A stretch of 11,677 bases of DNA from an uncultured Mesorhizobium sp. (GTDB lineage: Bacteria; Pseudomonadota; Alphaproteobacteria; Rhizobiales; Rhizobiaceae): NCBI GenBank assembly GCA_950071955.1, contig CATMOC010000062.1, forward strand, positions 1-11,677, given 5' to 3'. The notes under the pieces are model-generated. The model did no database searches. It saw only the letters and a program-made list of their open reading frames with translations, and was not told the origin of the DNA. Made by a program: the position numbers and the translations under genes. Shown here piece after piece: positions 1 through 7,137 of the stretch. Position 1 is the first letter of the stretch, and every line of letters starts with the position of its first letter.

Positions 1-334
1 CCCAGCGCGGATCGACGTTCTTGAAGTTCTCCATCTGGTTCGGATTGCTCTCGAGCAGCAGCCCTTCCTCCACCCAGATCTGCACGTAGGAGGCGGACGG
101 GACGACGATGTCGTAGCCGTGGCCGCCCTGCCGGATCTTGCCCAGCGCCGTGTCGTTGGAATCGTAGTCCGTGACGGTGACCTTGACCTGGTAGGTGTCC
201 TCGAACTTCTTGATCAGTTCGGGGGCGGTGTAGTTGCCCCAGTTGAAGATGTTGAGTTCGCCCTCGGCGCGCGCGAGCCCCGTGGTTGCCATGAGCGCGG
301 CGGTGATCGCCGCTATCGTCAGTCTGTGTTTCAT
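1..334 (-). CDS. PotD/PotF-like polyamine-type periplasmic binding protein (partial, N-terminal 111 residues)
   Basis: Extracytoplasmic substrate-binding component of the ABC importer encoded just upstream on the same strand. The gene starts at 334 and runs off the left edge, so only the first 111 codons are present. Residues 1-23 form a Sec-type signal peptide (MKHR, a hydrophobic stretch, likely cleavage after ALARA-like residues LARA23). The mature start has the family hallmark LNIFNWGNY (27-35), then YDSNDTALGKI (57-67) and YDIVVPSASYV (74-84), which match the lobe I ligand-contact region of PotD/PotF. A Shine-Dalgarno-like AAGGAA precedes the ATG. It follows the potC stop by 25 nt, so it is the last visible gene of the operon. 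The family binds spermidine, putrescine or related amines. The ligand here cannot be fixed because the lobe II residues lie outside the window. Confidence 0.9.
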   Translation of the reverse strand, partial: MKHRLTIAAITAALMATTGLARAEGELNIFNWGNYTAPELIKKFEDTYQVKVTVTDYDSNDTALGKIRQGGHGYDIVVPSASYVQIWVEEGLLLESNPNQMENFKNVDPRW

Positions 335-359
335 CTCAGCTTCCTTTCCCTTCTGGATG

Positions 360-1169
360 TTATGTGCTTCGCCTGCTGATGAAGAAGAACACCGTCACGA
401 TCAGGATCGAGATCAGCAGGAAGACCGTGGAGATGGCATTCATCTCCGGGGTAACCAGCCGCCTCAACTGCCCGAGCATGTACGTCGGCAGCGTATCCTG
501 TCCGCCGGATTTGACAAACTCCGTGATGACGACGTCGTCGAGGGAGATGACGAAGGCCAGCATGAGGCCGGCGATGATGCCGGGCCACAAGAGCGGCAGG
601 GTGACGCGGGTGAACACCTTCCAGGGGGTCGCGTAGAGGTCGGCGGCCGCCGTCTCCAGCGTCAGGTCCATGCTCTCCAGCCGCGCGCGGATGGGGAGGT
701 AGGCGAAGGGAATGCAGAAGGCAGTATGCGCCACGATGAGGTAGCCGAGGCCCGAATAGCCCGTCGCCACCTTGATCCGCGCGAAGACGATCAGCAGTGC
801 GACGGCCGTCACGATCTCGGGGATCATCAGCGGCTGGTTGATGAACGCATACTTGAAGGTCAGGCCGCGATAAGGTCTCGTCCGGGTCGTGGCGAGCGCG
901 GCCATGGTTGCGGCGATGGTGGCGACGACCGCCGCGACTGACGCGATCTGTACTGAACGGATCGACGCCTCGATGACGCGCTCGTTGTTCCATGCCGCCT
1001 CGAACCAGCGCAGCGAGAAGCCTTCCCATATGGCCACGGAGCGCCCGGCATTGAACGCGAAGACGACGAGCGTCACGATCGGCAGATAAAGCAGTGCGAA
1101 GCAGAGCACGGCCACCGTGGTGAAACCCGGCTGGTGCCTGATGGAAAAGTTGGACCGCCCGCTAGCCAT
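360..1169 (-). CDS. PotC-type ABC transporter permease
   Basis: Second inner-membrane permease of the polyamine-type importer, 269 residues, the usual PotC/PotI length. Six hydrophobic segments are visible at about 16-38, 72-94, 107-131, 141-160, 196-215 and 246-265. The cytoplasmic EAA loop that docks on the ATPase lies at about 172-198 (ETAAADLYATPW, then LPLLWPGI). It is followed by the DDVVITEF stretch (211-218) typical of PotC/YdcV proteins. The start at 1169 overlaps the end of the permease B gene by 8 nt and has GGAG 7 nt upstream, which points to translational coupling. The binding-protein gene follows after 25 nt. Family membership is clear. Substrate is inferred from the binding protein only. 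Confidence 0.93.
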   Translation of the reverse strand: MASGRSNFSIRHQPGFTTVAVLCFALLYLPIVTLVVFAFNAGRSVAIWEGFSLRWFEAAWNNERVIEASIRSVQIASVAAVVATIAATMAALATTRTRPYRGLTFKYAFINQPLMIPEIVTAVALLIVFARIKVATGYSGLGYLIVAHTAFCIPFAYLPIRARLESMDLTLETAAADLYATPWKVFTRVTLPLLWPGIIAGLMLAFVISLDDVVITEFVKSGGQDTLPTYMLGQLRRLVTPEMNAISTVFLLISILIVTVFFFISRRST

Positions 1170-2082
1170 GCCGCCGCTCCGACTGCGCTGCGTAGCGTAC
1201 GTAGAACAGGAGCGCGACCATGACGATGACGGTGAGCGTCAGCGCCAGCGCGGCGCCCAGCGGCCAGTTGCGCCCGGCGCCGAACTGCAGTTCGATCAGG
1301 TTGCCCAGCATCATCTGCTTGCCTCCCCCCAACACGCGGGGCGTGACGTATGCGCCGAGCGAGGGGATGAAGACCAGGATGGAGCCGGCCACGATGCCGG
1401 GCTTGACCAGCGGCACGATGATGCGCGTGAGCACCCTGAAGCGGGTCGCGTAGAGGTCGTAGCCCGCTTCGACCAGCCGGAAATCGAGCTTCTCCATCGA
1501 GGCGTAGAGCGGCAGGACCATCAGCGGCAGGTAGACGTAGATCATGCCGATGGCGATCGCCCAGTCGGTATAGAGGATCTGGATCGGCGCCGAGATGATA
1601 CCGAGCCCGACGAGGGCTGTGTTGAGGATGCCTTCGTTGCGGATGACCTCCTGCACGGCGAAGGTGCGGATCAGGAGGTTGGTCCAGAACGGTATCGTGA
1701 TGACGAACAGCCACAGCGCCTGTGTCCTCTGCGGCCGCGTGGCGATGAAATAGGCCGTCGGGAAGCCGAACGCGAGCGTGGCGATGGTCGTGAAGAGGGA
1801 AAGCCGCACCGAGCGCAGGAATATCTGCAGGTGCGCGTCGGCAATGCCGAGCGTTCCCTCGAAGATGTCACGCTGCAGGAAGACGCTGATCCAGGCGTCG
1901 GTCGAGAACGCCCACTTCACGTCGCCATAGGGGCCCGGGGTCAGGAAGGAATAGACAACCACGACGAGCAGCGGCCCGATGCTCGCCATGAAGATGATCG
2001 CCAGCGCGGGCGCGGAGAGCAGCCAGCGCTTGCGAACGTCGTCATGTTCGGCCTTCCGGGCTGTCTCGGCGGTTTGCGACAT
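1162..2082 (-). CDS. PotB-type ABC transporter permease
   Basis: First inner-membrane permease of the importer, 306 residues. An N-terminal cytoplasmic tail (about 1-20) is followed by six membrane segments, roughly 22-46, 93-115, 123-143, 173-194, 229-249 and 275-297. The motif PFWTNLLIRTF (131-141) is characteristic of PotB/PotH permeases. The EAA loop is at 205-230 (EAGYDLYATRF, then VPLVKPGI). The start at 2082 lies only 3 nt after the ATPase stop, and the Shine-Dalgarno (GAGGGA) lies inside the end of that gene. The 3' end overlaps the next permease by 8 nt. This packing says the ABC parts are made as one polycistronic unit. Confidence 0.93.
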   Translation of the reverse strand: MSQTAETARKAEHDDVRKRWLLSAPALAIIFMASIGPLLVVVVYSFLTPGPYGDVKWAFSTDAWISVFLQRDIFEGTLGIADAHLQIFLRSVRLSLFTTIATLAFGFPTAYFIATRPQRTQALWLFVITIPFWTNLLIRTFAVQEVIRNEGILNTALVGLGIISAPIQILYTDWAIAIGMIYVYLPLMVLPLYASMEKLDFRLVEAGYDLYATRFRVLTRIIVPLVKPGIVAGSILVFIPSLGAYVTPRVLGGGKQMMLGNLIELQFGAGRNWPLGAALALTLTVIVMVALLFYVRYAAQSERRHG

Positions 2083-2085
2083 CGG

Positions 2086-3180
2086 CTAGTCCCTCAGGAC
2101 CTGGGCGGCGCCCGCCCCGATGACGATCGATACCGGATCGCCGATCCTGGCAGTCCCGCGGTCGTCCCTGGCGTTCTGCCGCCGCACGATGAACTCGCCG
2201 CCACCGTCGAGTTCGACATGGAAATGCGTGTCCGTGCCGAAATAGACGATGTTGGAGAGCCGCCCCGCCAGTTGCCCGCCTTCGGCCGAAAGCCTGGCAT
2301 GTTCGGGGCGCACCACGACCGTGACCCGTCCGGACGGCTGGAATCCCTCGGCGACCGAGGCGTCGATCACCGCGCCGGAGGAGATCCTGACTCGCGCCCC
2401 GCCCGCGGCGCGTTCCTCGATCGATCCTTCGAGGAAGTTCGTCTCGCCGATGAAGTCGGCGACGAAACGCACCGCCGGGCGGTCGTAGATCGCTTCCGGG
2501 GAGCCGATCTGCAGGATGTTGCCGGCCGACATAACCGCGATGCGGGCCGACATGGTCAGCGCCTCCTCCTGGTCGTGGGTGACGAAGATGAATGTGATGC
2601 CGGTCTCGTGCTGCAGGCGCTTCAGTTCGATCTGCATCTCCTTGCGCAGCTTGTAGTCGAGCGCCGACAGCGGCTCGTCGAGCAGCAGCACCTTGGGCTG
2701 CGGCGCGAGCGCGCGGGCGAGCGCGACGCGCTGCTGCTGCCCGCCCGAGATCTGCGCCGTCGAGCGGTTCCTCAGTTCCTCCATGCGAACAAGCTTCAGC
2801 ATTTCGTCGACGCGGGCGTCGACCTCGTCCTTGGGCCGTCCGAGCATCTCAAGGCCAAATGAGATGTTCTTCGCTACGGTCAGGTGGGGAAAGAGCGCGT
2901 AGCTCTGGAAGACGGTATTGACGGGCCGCTTGTGCGGCGGTAGCGGCGCGATGTCCTGGCCGTGCAGCAGGATCTCGCCATCGGTGGGGAAGTCGAAGCC
3001 GGCAATCAGCCTCAGAAGCGTCGTCTTGCCGCAGCCCGACGGCCCGAGCAGCGTGAAGAACTCGTTCTCGCGGATCGCCACGTGGACGTCGTCGAGCGCG
3101 ACCACCTTGTCCGGTCCGAAGCCGAAGACCTTGCTGACGCCCCTGACCTCGATGGCATTGCGTTCCGGTGTCTCCGGCAA
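2086..3180 (-). CDS. PotA-type ABC transporter ATPase, TTG start
   Basis: Cytoplasmic ATP-hydrolysing subunit of the importer, 364 residues from a proposed TTG start at 3180. Motifs in order: Walker [10 protein letters not shown] (46-54), Q-loop Gln92 in [15 protein letters not shown] signature ISGGQQQR (144-151), Walker B VLLLDEP (164-170), D-loop SALD (172-175) and H-loop His202 in [11 protein letters not shown]-terminal TOBE-type domain follows (about 285-360), as usual for Pot/MalK ATPases. The reading frame stays open to an ATG at 3330, but that would add 50 low-complexity residues unlike the family. No in-frame ATG or GTG lies near the domain start. TTG at 3180, with AGGAG at 3193-3197 (12 nt away), gives the normal PotA length. 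The weak start may limit ATPase level relative to the genes behind it. Confidence 0.9.
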   Translation of the reverse strand: MPETPERNAIEVRGVSKVFGFGPDKVVALDDVHVAIRENEFFTLLGPSGCGKTTLLRLIAGFDFPTDGEILLHGQDIAPLPPHKRPVNTVFQSYALFPHLTVAKNISFGLEMLGRPKDEVDARVDEMLKLVRMEELRNRSTAQISGGQQQRVALARALAPQPKVLLLDEPLSALDYKLRKEMQIELKRLQHETGITFIFVTHDQEEALTMSARIAVMSAGNILQIGSPEAIYDRPAVRFVADFIGETNFLEGSIEERAAGGARVRISSGAVIDASVAEGFQPSGRVTVVVRPEHARLSAEGGQLAGRLSNIVYFGTDTHFHVELDGGGEFIVRRQNARDDRGTARIGDPVSIVIGAGAAQVLRD

Positions 3181-3333
3181 GATCCAGCCCCGCTCCTGTC
3201 GTGCCCCGCATCTTCGCGCCGGGTTTTTTTGTTCCCGCTCGATGTCAGCACAAGGCGTCTGCCTTGGCAACCTGCTTGTTGAACGACCATTCAAAACCGG
3301 CAACGGGAAAACAAGCAACCCGCGTGCCATTCG
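3181..3333 (-). promoter_or_regulatory. Spacer upstream of potA with nested inverted repeats (candidate operator at 3279-3294)
   Basis: This 153-nt gap separates the amidohydrolase stop from the potA TTG start. It contains the 16-bp imperfect palindrome TTGAACGACCATTCAA (3279-3294), with arms TTGAA/TTCAA. A perfect 8-bp inverted repeat, TGCTTGTT (3273-3280) and AACAAGCA (3310-3317), overlaps its left arm. The hexamer GGCAAC occurs as a direct repeat at 3266 and 3299, 33 bp apart. A short hairpin with 6-bp arms, CAAGGC/GCCTTG, lies at 3251-3266. The size and symmetry of the 16-mer suit a TetR-family repressor. The regulator is not in the window, and I could not find a convincing -35/-10 pair here. 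Confidence 0.4.
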
Positions 3334-5001
3334 TCAGGCCTGGTAGGTTATCTTCCCCCCGCAGATGGTCGTGACCGGGCGAATCTCGTGCAGAGTCTCC
3401 GGCGCGGACGCCTCCACGTCGCCCGAAAGGACAACGATATCGGCCAGATAGCCGGGCTTCAGCCGCCCCTTCCGGTGCTCGGCGAACTGCGCGTAGGCGC
3501 CTTCCACCGTGTAGCCGGCAATCGCCTCGTGCAGCGAGAAAGCATGGTCGGGCAAGTCGTCTGCCCAGCGCTTGCGCACCACTGCCGCCTGGATGCCCGC
3601 GATCGGGTCGATCGGCGAGACCGGCCAGTCGGAGGCGAAGACCACGTGCGCGCCGGTCTCCTTGATGGTGCGCCAGGCATAGGCGAGCCGCCAGCGGTCG
3701 CGGCCGATCTTGGAGACGGTCGGTTCGAGCGGCAGCCCCATGGAGCCCGGCGGGTGCGGAGGCTGCATGGAGGCGATGACGCCGAGTTCGGCAAAGCGGG
3801 GGATATCGGCATCGGTCGTCACCTCGATGTGCTCGATGCGGTGCCGGCTGTCGCGCGCGCCGTTGGCCCTTCGGGCCGCCTCGTAGCCGTCGAGCACGGT
3901 CCGCACGGCGGCATCGCCGATCGCATGAACCGCGATCTGCAGGCCGCGACGGTCGATCTCGGTGGCAAGTGCCGCAAACTCCGCGTCGGAAAAGTACGGC
4001 TCGCCGCGCCAGTTGCCGCCGTCGGCATAGGGCTCGATCATGTGGGCGGTGCCGGAATCGATCACGCCGTCCATGAAGACCTTGACCATGCCCGAGGAGA
4101 TCCAGTCCGAGGCGTAGCGGTCGGCCATCGCCGAGGCCTTCTCCAGGTCCTCCAGCGTCATCGGTTTCTTGTAGTGGAACGGCACCTGCGCGCGGCAGAG
4201 CAGCCCGCCCTCCTTCTCGATCTCTGCCAGGATCTGCAGCTGGTAGAGGTTGCCGTCCATGTTGTGGAACGAGGTGATGCCGTGCTCGGCGGCGTAGGCG
4301 AGGCCGCGGCGCATGATCTCCTTGTCGGCTTCCCATTCGACCGGGCTCGGCCATCGCTCCGGCTCGCCGCCGGTCTGGACGCCGAGCCGCACGCGGTTCT
4401 CGCCGGCGAGGTGCACCACCGGGGTCATCGCCTCGGATTCGCGCAGTTCCCCGGTCGCCAGCCCGTCGGCGCCCATCACCACCTCGTTGCCGGGATTGAC
4501 CGTCTTGCCATTCAGCAGCCCGGCCATCTCCAGCGCTTTGGTGTTGGCCCACATCGTGTGGTGGTCGGGTGCGACGAGCGCGACGGGACGGTCGGCGACG
4601 ATACGGTCGAGATGATGCCGGGTCAGGGTCTCGCCGTTGCCGAGGATCGTGTAGTCGCAGGACTGGCCGAACAGCACCCTGTCGTCCGGGCGCGCGGCGG
4701 CATACGCGCGCAGCCTCTCGCCAAGCGCGTCGATCCCCTTCACGCCGAAGAGTTGGAGATGCACAAGTTCGGCCGCTCCCATGAACAGATGCACGTGGCT
4801 CTCGATGAAGCCCGGCAGCACGGAGCAGCCCCTGGCTTCGATCACGCGCGTGTCCCGCCCCCTCCATTCCTCGGCCTCGGCGGCCGGGCCGACGAAGGCG
4901 ATCGTGCCGTCCTTCACCGCGATCGCCTCAGCCTGGGGCAAGGCGTCGTCCATGGTGAGCACGCGGGCATTGGTGACGATCAGGTCGGCTTCTTGCTTCA
5001 C
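3334..5001 (-). CDS. YtcJ-type metal-dependent amidohydrolase
   Basis: Amidohydrolase-superfamily enzyme of the YtcJ/NfdA group (Amidohydro_3), 555 residues. Members cleave amides, N-formyl groups or cyclic amide bonds; the substrate here is unknown. Visible metal and catalytic residues: HxH at His69/His71 (GFIESHVHLF), Lys307 in VKVFMDG (candidate carbamylated bridging lysine), His359 (AVHAIGD), His391 (HRIEH) and Asp458 (FASDWP). SMQPPH (411-416) is also family-typical. The GTG at 5001 is chosen because GGAG lies 6 nt upstream (5008-5011) and the first residues (VKQEADLIVTNARV) form the usual first beta strand; an ATG at 5100 would add 33 unlikely residues. No signal peptide is seen, so it is probably cytosolic. 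It precedes the PotABCD-type genes in the same direction, which suggests import followed by hydrolysis. Confidence 0.9.
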   Translation of the reverse strand: MKQEADLIVTNARVLTMDDALPQAEAIAVKDGTIAFVGPAAEAEEWRGRDTRVIEARGCSVLPGFIESHVHLFMGAAELVHLQLFGVKGIDALGERLRAYAAARPDDRVLFGQSCDYTILGNGETLTRHHLDRIVADRPVALVAPDHHTMWANTKALEMAGLLNGKTVNPGNEVVMGADGLATGELRESEAMTPVVHLAGENRVRLGVQTGGEPERWPSPVEWEADKEIMRRGLAYAAEHGITSFHNMDGNLYQLQILAEIEKEGGLLCRAQVPFHYKKPMTLEDLEKASAMADRYASDWISSGMVKVFMDGVIDSGTAHMIEPYADGGNWRGEPYFSDAEFAALATEIDRRGLQIAVHAIGDAAVRTVLDGYEAARRANGARDSRHRIEHIEVTTDADIPRFAELGVIASMQPPHPPGSMGLPLEPTVSKIGRDRWRLAYAWRTIKETGAHVVFASDWPVSPIDPIAGIQAAVVRKRWADDLPDHAFSLHEAIAGYTVEGAYAQFAEHRKGRLKPGYLADIVVLSGDVEASAPETLHEIRPVTTICGGKITYQA

Positions 5002-5053
5002 AAGTGACTCCGGTTCGGCGAGGACGGCGGCCCGCAGGTCCGCGGTTGCGCCA

Positions 5054-5082
5054 TTTCGCCGGTGTCTTCCCTCTCTTGTCAA
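5054..5082 (-). promoter_or_regulatory. Possible promoter for the amidohydrolase-transporter unit
   Basis: On the minus strand a perfect TTGACA (5082-5077) lies about 75 nt upstream of the amidohydrolase GTG start. With a 17-18 nt spacer the -10 position reads GCGAAA or CGAAAT, a poor match. Alphaproteobacterial sigma-70 promoters often keep a good TTGAC box with a loose -10, so this is plausible but unproven. Confidence 0.3.
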
Positions 5083-5143
5083 CGCGCCACCGCCGCGCAC
5101 CCGCCAGCCGGCAGGCAGGACACACCGCCTCCGGAGCCGCTCC

Positions 5144-5172
5144 TTGCGGTCGCCGTGCCGTCCGGATATGCC
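5144..5172 (+). promoter_or_regulatory. Possible promoter for the short-chain dehydrogenase
   Basis: TTGCGG (5144-5149), a 17-nt spacer and TATGCC (5167-5172) lie about 45 nt before the dehydrogenase ATG. Both boxes are imperfect. A promoter is expected somewhere in this 216-nt divergent spacer, but this choice is weak. Confidence 0.25.
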
Positions 5173-5217
5173 CGGAAGGCTCTTGAGGCATAGCGCAACG
5201 GATTACGGGAGAACCGG

Positions 5218-5916
5218 ATGGCCAAAGTCGCGATGATCGTCGGCGGCGGATCGGGCATGGGAGCCGGCGCGGCACGAAAGCTGGCAGAGGCCGGCTACGA
5301 GGTCGCGATGCTGTCGTCGTCCGGCAAGGGCGAGGCGCTGGCGGCCGAACTCGGCGGCCTCGGGTTCACCGGCTCCAACCGCGAGCCCGACGACCTGCGC
5401 CACTTCTTCGACGCGACCATGGAGCGCTTTGGCCGCATCGACGCACTGGTCAACGGCGCCGGCCACGGCCCCAAGGGACCGGTGCTCGAAATCTCCGACG
5501 CCGACTGGCACCTCGGGATGGAGTTCTATCTCCTCAACGTCATCCGCATGACGCGCCTCGTCACGCCGGTGATGCAGGCCCAGAAATCCGGATCGATCGT
5601 CAACATCTCGACCTACGCGCTGTTCGAGCCGGAAGAGATGTTCCCCACCTCCGGCGTCTTCCGCGCCGGCCTCGCCGCCTTTACGAAACTCTTCGCCGAC
5701 AAATACGCCGCCGACAACGTCCGCATGAACAACGTTCTCCCCGGCTTCATATCGTCCCTGCCCGAAAAGGAAGACCGCCGCGCCCGCATCCCCATGGGCC
5801 GCTACGGCACCGTGGAGGAGGTGGCGGAGCTGATCCTGTTCCTGGCCTCGGAAAAGTCGAGCTACATGACGGGGCAGAATCTGCGGATCGACGGGGGTAT
5901 TACGCGGAGCGTGTGA
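5218..5916 (+). CDS. Short-chain dehydrogenase/reductase-fold protein with atypical active site
   Basis: Cytosolic Rossmann-fold protein of the SDR superfamily, 232 residues, the normal 'classical' length. The nucleotide-binding loop is GGGSGMGAG (9-17), and NGAG (79-82) replaces the usual NNAG. The C-terminal GQNLRIDGG stretch (219-227) is also typical. The catalytic Tyr-x-x-x-Lys is not present. Aligning RAGLAAFTK (149-157) with the conserved KAGLxxFxK places Ser145 where Tyr should be and Arg149 where Lys should be; NIST (129-132) supplies the Ser/Thr position. From memory, similar sequences with FPTSGVFRAGL occur widely in Rhizobiales annotated simply as SDR oxidoreductases. The ATG at 5218 has GGGAG 6 nt upstream. 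It is divergent from the amidohydrolase by 216 nt. Substrate and even redox activity are uncertain. Confidence 0.85.
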   Translation: MAKVAMIVGGGSGMGAGAARKLAEAGYEVAMLSSSGKGEALAAELGGLGFTGSNREPDDLRHFFDATMERFGRIDALVNGAGHGPKGPVLEISDADWHLGMEFYLLNVIRMTRLVTPVMQAQKSGSIVNISTYALFEPEEMFPTSGVFRAGLAAFTKLFADKYAADNVRMNNVLPGFISSLPEKEDRRARIPMGRYGTVEEVAELILFLASEKSSYMTGQNLRIDGGITRSV

Positions 5917-5921
5917 GGGGG

Positions 5922-5978
5922 GCGACTGCTCCATCCAGTCGCAGCTTGCGCCGCCGGTTATCCGAGGATCGAAACCGG
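5922..5978. terminator. Two inverted repeats in a convergent spacer (possible bidirectional terminator)
   Basis: The spacer between the dehydrogenase stop and the opposing membrane-protein stop is 84 nt. It contains GCGACTG/CAGTCGC (5922-5928 and 5936-5942, 7-bp arms, 7-nt loop), starting 5 nt after the stop. A second repeat is CCGGTT/AACCGG (5954-5959 and 5973-5978). Neither hairpin is followed by a T-run on either strand, so canonical intrinsic termination is not shown. The position between converging genes is the main argument. Confidence 0.35.
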
Positions 5979-6000
5979 TGGATGTGAGCCGTTCATGCCA

Positions 6001-6945
6001 TCACTCGGCGGCTCCGGATTCATCAAAATCATCCTCTTCCTTCGACAATTCGTTGAGACGATCCCGCAGATTCTTCAGGGCCTGGGCCGCTTCCGGATCC
6101 GGACTGCGGGCGGCCGATTGATCGACGTCGTAGGAATAGGGCATGTCGCGGAAGAGGAACGGCGCTTCCGCCAGGAGTTCGACGGCCCGTCGGGCGAAAA
6201 GCATCTCCAGCTCGGGGTCACCACCGATCGCGTCGAAAACCCAGGCAGCTTCGCCGCGAGCTTCCAGACCCGGAGCTCCCGTCGGATCGGTGACGATCAG
6301 GATCGCTGCCACGAGGGCGGGACGCGGAGGTGGAACACCCATCTTGTCGATTGCAGCGAGCAGCGCCGCGTCATGGACGGCCGCCTCCCCGATAACTGCA
6401 CGGACCTCGGCTACCGTCGCCCTTTCCCGCAGTCCTTCGAGCTTCGCAGCCACCGCTCTGGCGGACTGGCTGATGTCGGGGGCCGACGGCAAGGGTGGGA
6501 AACCCTCGAGCTGCCGCAGCGCATCGTCGAGGAAGGCGTCCATCTCGGTCGCTTCGCGGGGTGACTGGATGAACAAGGCGATCGTCAGCGAAAGCAACGG
6601 GATGCTCAAAGGCACCCAAAGGGGTAGCGAGACGCCTCCGGCGATCTGTGCCAATCCAAGCCCTGCCACGAAAGAAAGGCCGGAAAGTGCCAGCATCACG
6701 CATACGAGAAGCATCGTCGCTAAAAAGACCTCTGGCCTGCCCAGGTCTGCAAGCCGACGTGGCCAGGAGGCGCTGCGGTAGAGGAAGCTCCAGAGGGCCA
6801 GGACCCCAGCACAGGCCACGACCGTCCAGCGGGGCTGCCGGGACAGGCCGGCCAGCAAGGGACCAAGATAAAGCCCCCCCGCCAGGATCATCATCAGACT
6901 GAGGCGGCTTGGCGCCAGGCGCCCCAGCTGCTTTCGGTTCAGCAT
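6001..6945 (-). CDS. Unrecognised membrane-anchored protein
   Basis: I do not recognise a named family. From the ATG at 6945 the product is 314 residues. Four hydrophobic segments are likely (about 15-34, 40-57, 72-100 and 107-127). A soluble tail of about 185 residues follows, rich in Ala, Leu and Glu and probably helical, ending in an acidic stretch (KEEDDFDESGAAE). No catalytic motif or metal site is apparent. The frame stays open to ATGs at 6996 and 7089, but the extra residues lack hydrophobic or domain character and none of the starts has a strong ribosome-binding site. GGAGGGG lies about 15 nt before 6945, too far to be ideal. It is a single gene, divergent from cmk and convergent with the dehydrogenase, so neighbours give no hint of its job. 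Confidence 0.7.
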   Translation of the reverse strand: MLNRKQLGRLAPSRLSLMMILAGGLYLGPLLAGLSRQPRWTVVACAGVLALWSFLYRSASWPRRLADLGRPEVFLATMLLVCVMLALSGLSFVAGLGLAQIAGGVSLPLWVPLSIPLLSLTIALFIQSPREATEMDAFLDDALRQLEGFPPLPSAPDISQSARAVAAKLEGLRERATVAEVRAVIGEAAVHDAALLAAIDKMGVPPPRPALVAAILIVTDPTGAPGLEARGEAAWVFDAIGGDPELEMLFARRAVELLAEAPFLFRDMPYSYDVDQSAARSPDPEAAQALKNLRDRLNELSKEEDDFDESGAAE

Positions 6946-7137
6946 TCCAGACCAGTGCCCCTCCGCTCCTGAAGACAGACTGATGGAAACCTGCATCGGC
7001 TGGCAAGGGTATTGTGCTCGGGCTGTCCATTCGCAAAGGCTGCAACCTGCACGCCCCACTCGGCGCCCGAGGCTCGGCACCACTTGCACATCCCCTGCCC
7101 CTTGCGCCCTCCCTCGAATCCCGCTTCAACCCCCGCC

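Noticed and set aside
1117..2862. 581-codon open frame on the plus strand opposite permease B and the ATPase
   Set aside because: It is antisense to two genes with clear family motifs, its product is rich in Arg/Asp/Gly/His without domains, and such shadow frames are common in high-GC DNA.
3221..3238. Run of seven T on the plus strand after CGCCGGG
   Set aside because: No plus-strand gene ends here and no stable GC hairpin directly precedes the T-run, so it is not supported as a terminator.
3251..3266. Hairpin CAAGGC/GCCTTG after the amidohydrolase as an intrinsic terminator
   Set aside because: The stem is only 6 bp and no T-run follows on the minus strand. It is kept only as part of the spacer description.
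3388..5007. 539-codon open frame on the plus strand opposite the amidohydrolase
   Set aside because: It mirrors the codon structure of the real gene, has low-complexity His/Gly/Val content and no recognisable domain.
5954..5980. tRNA T-arm-like GGTTTCGATCC on the minus strand, possible tRNA fragment or attachment site
   Set aside because: The flanking arms do not pair as a T-stem, no acceptor or anticodon arm is present, and there is no integrase gene.
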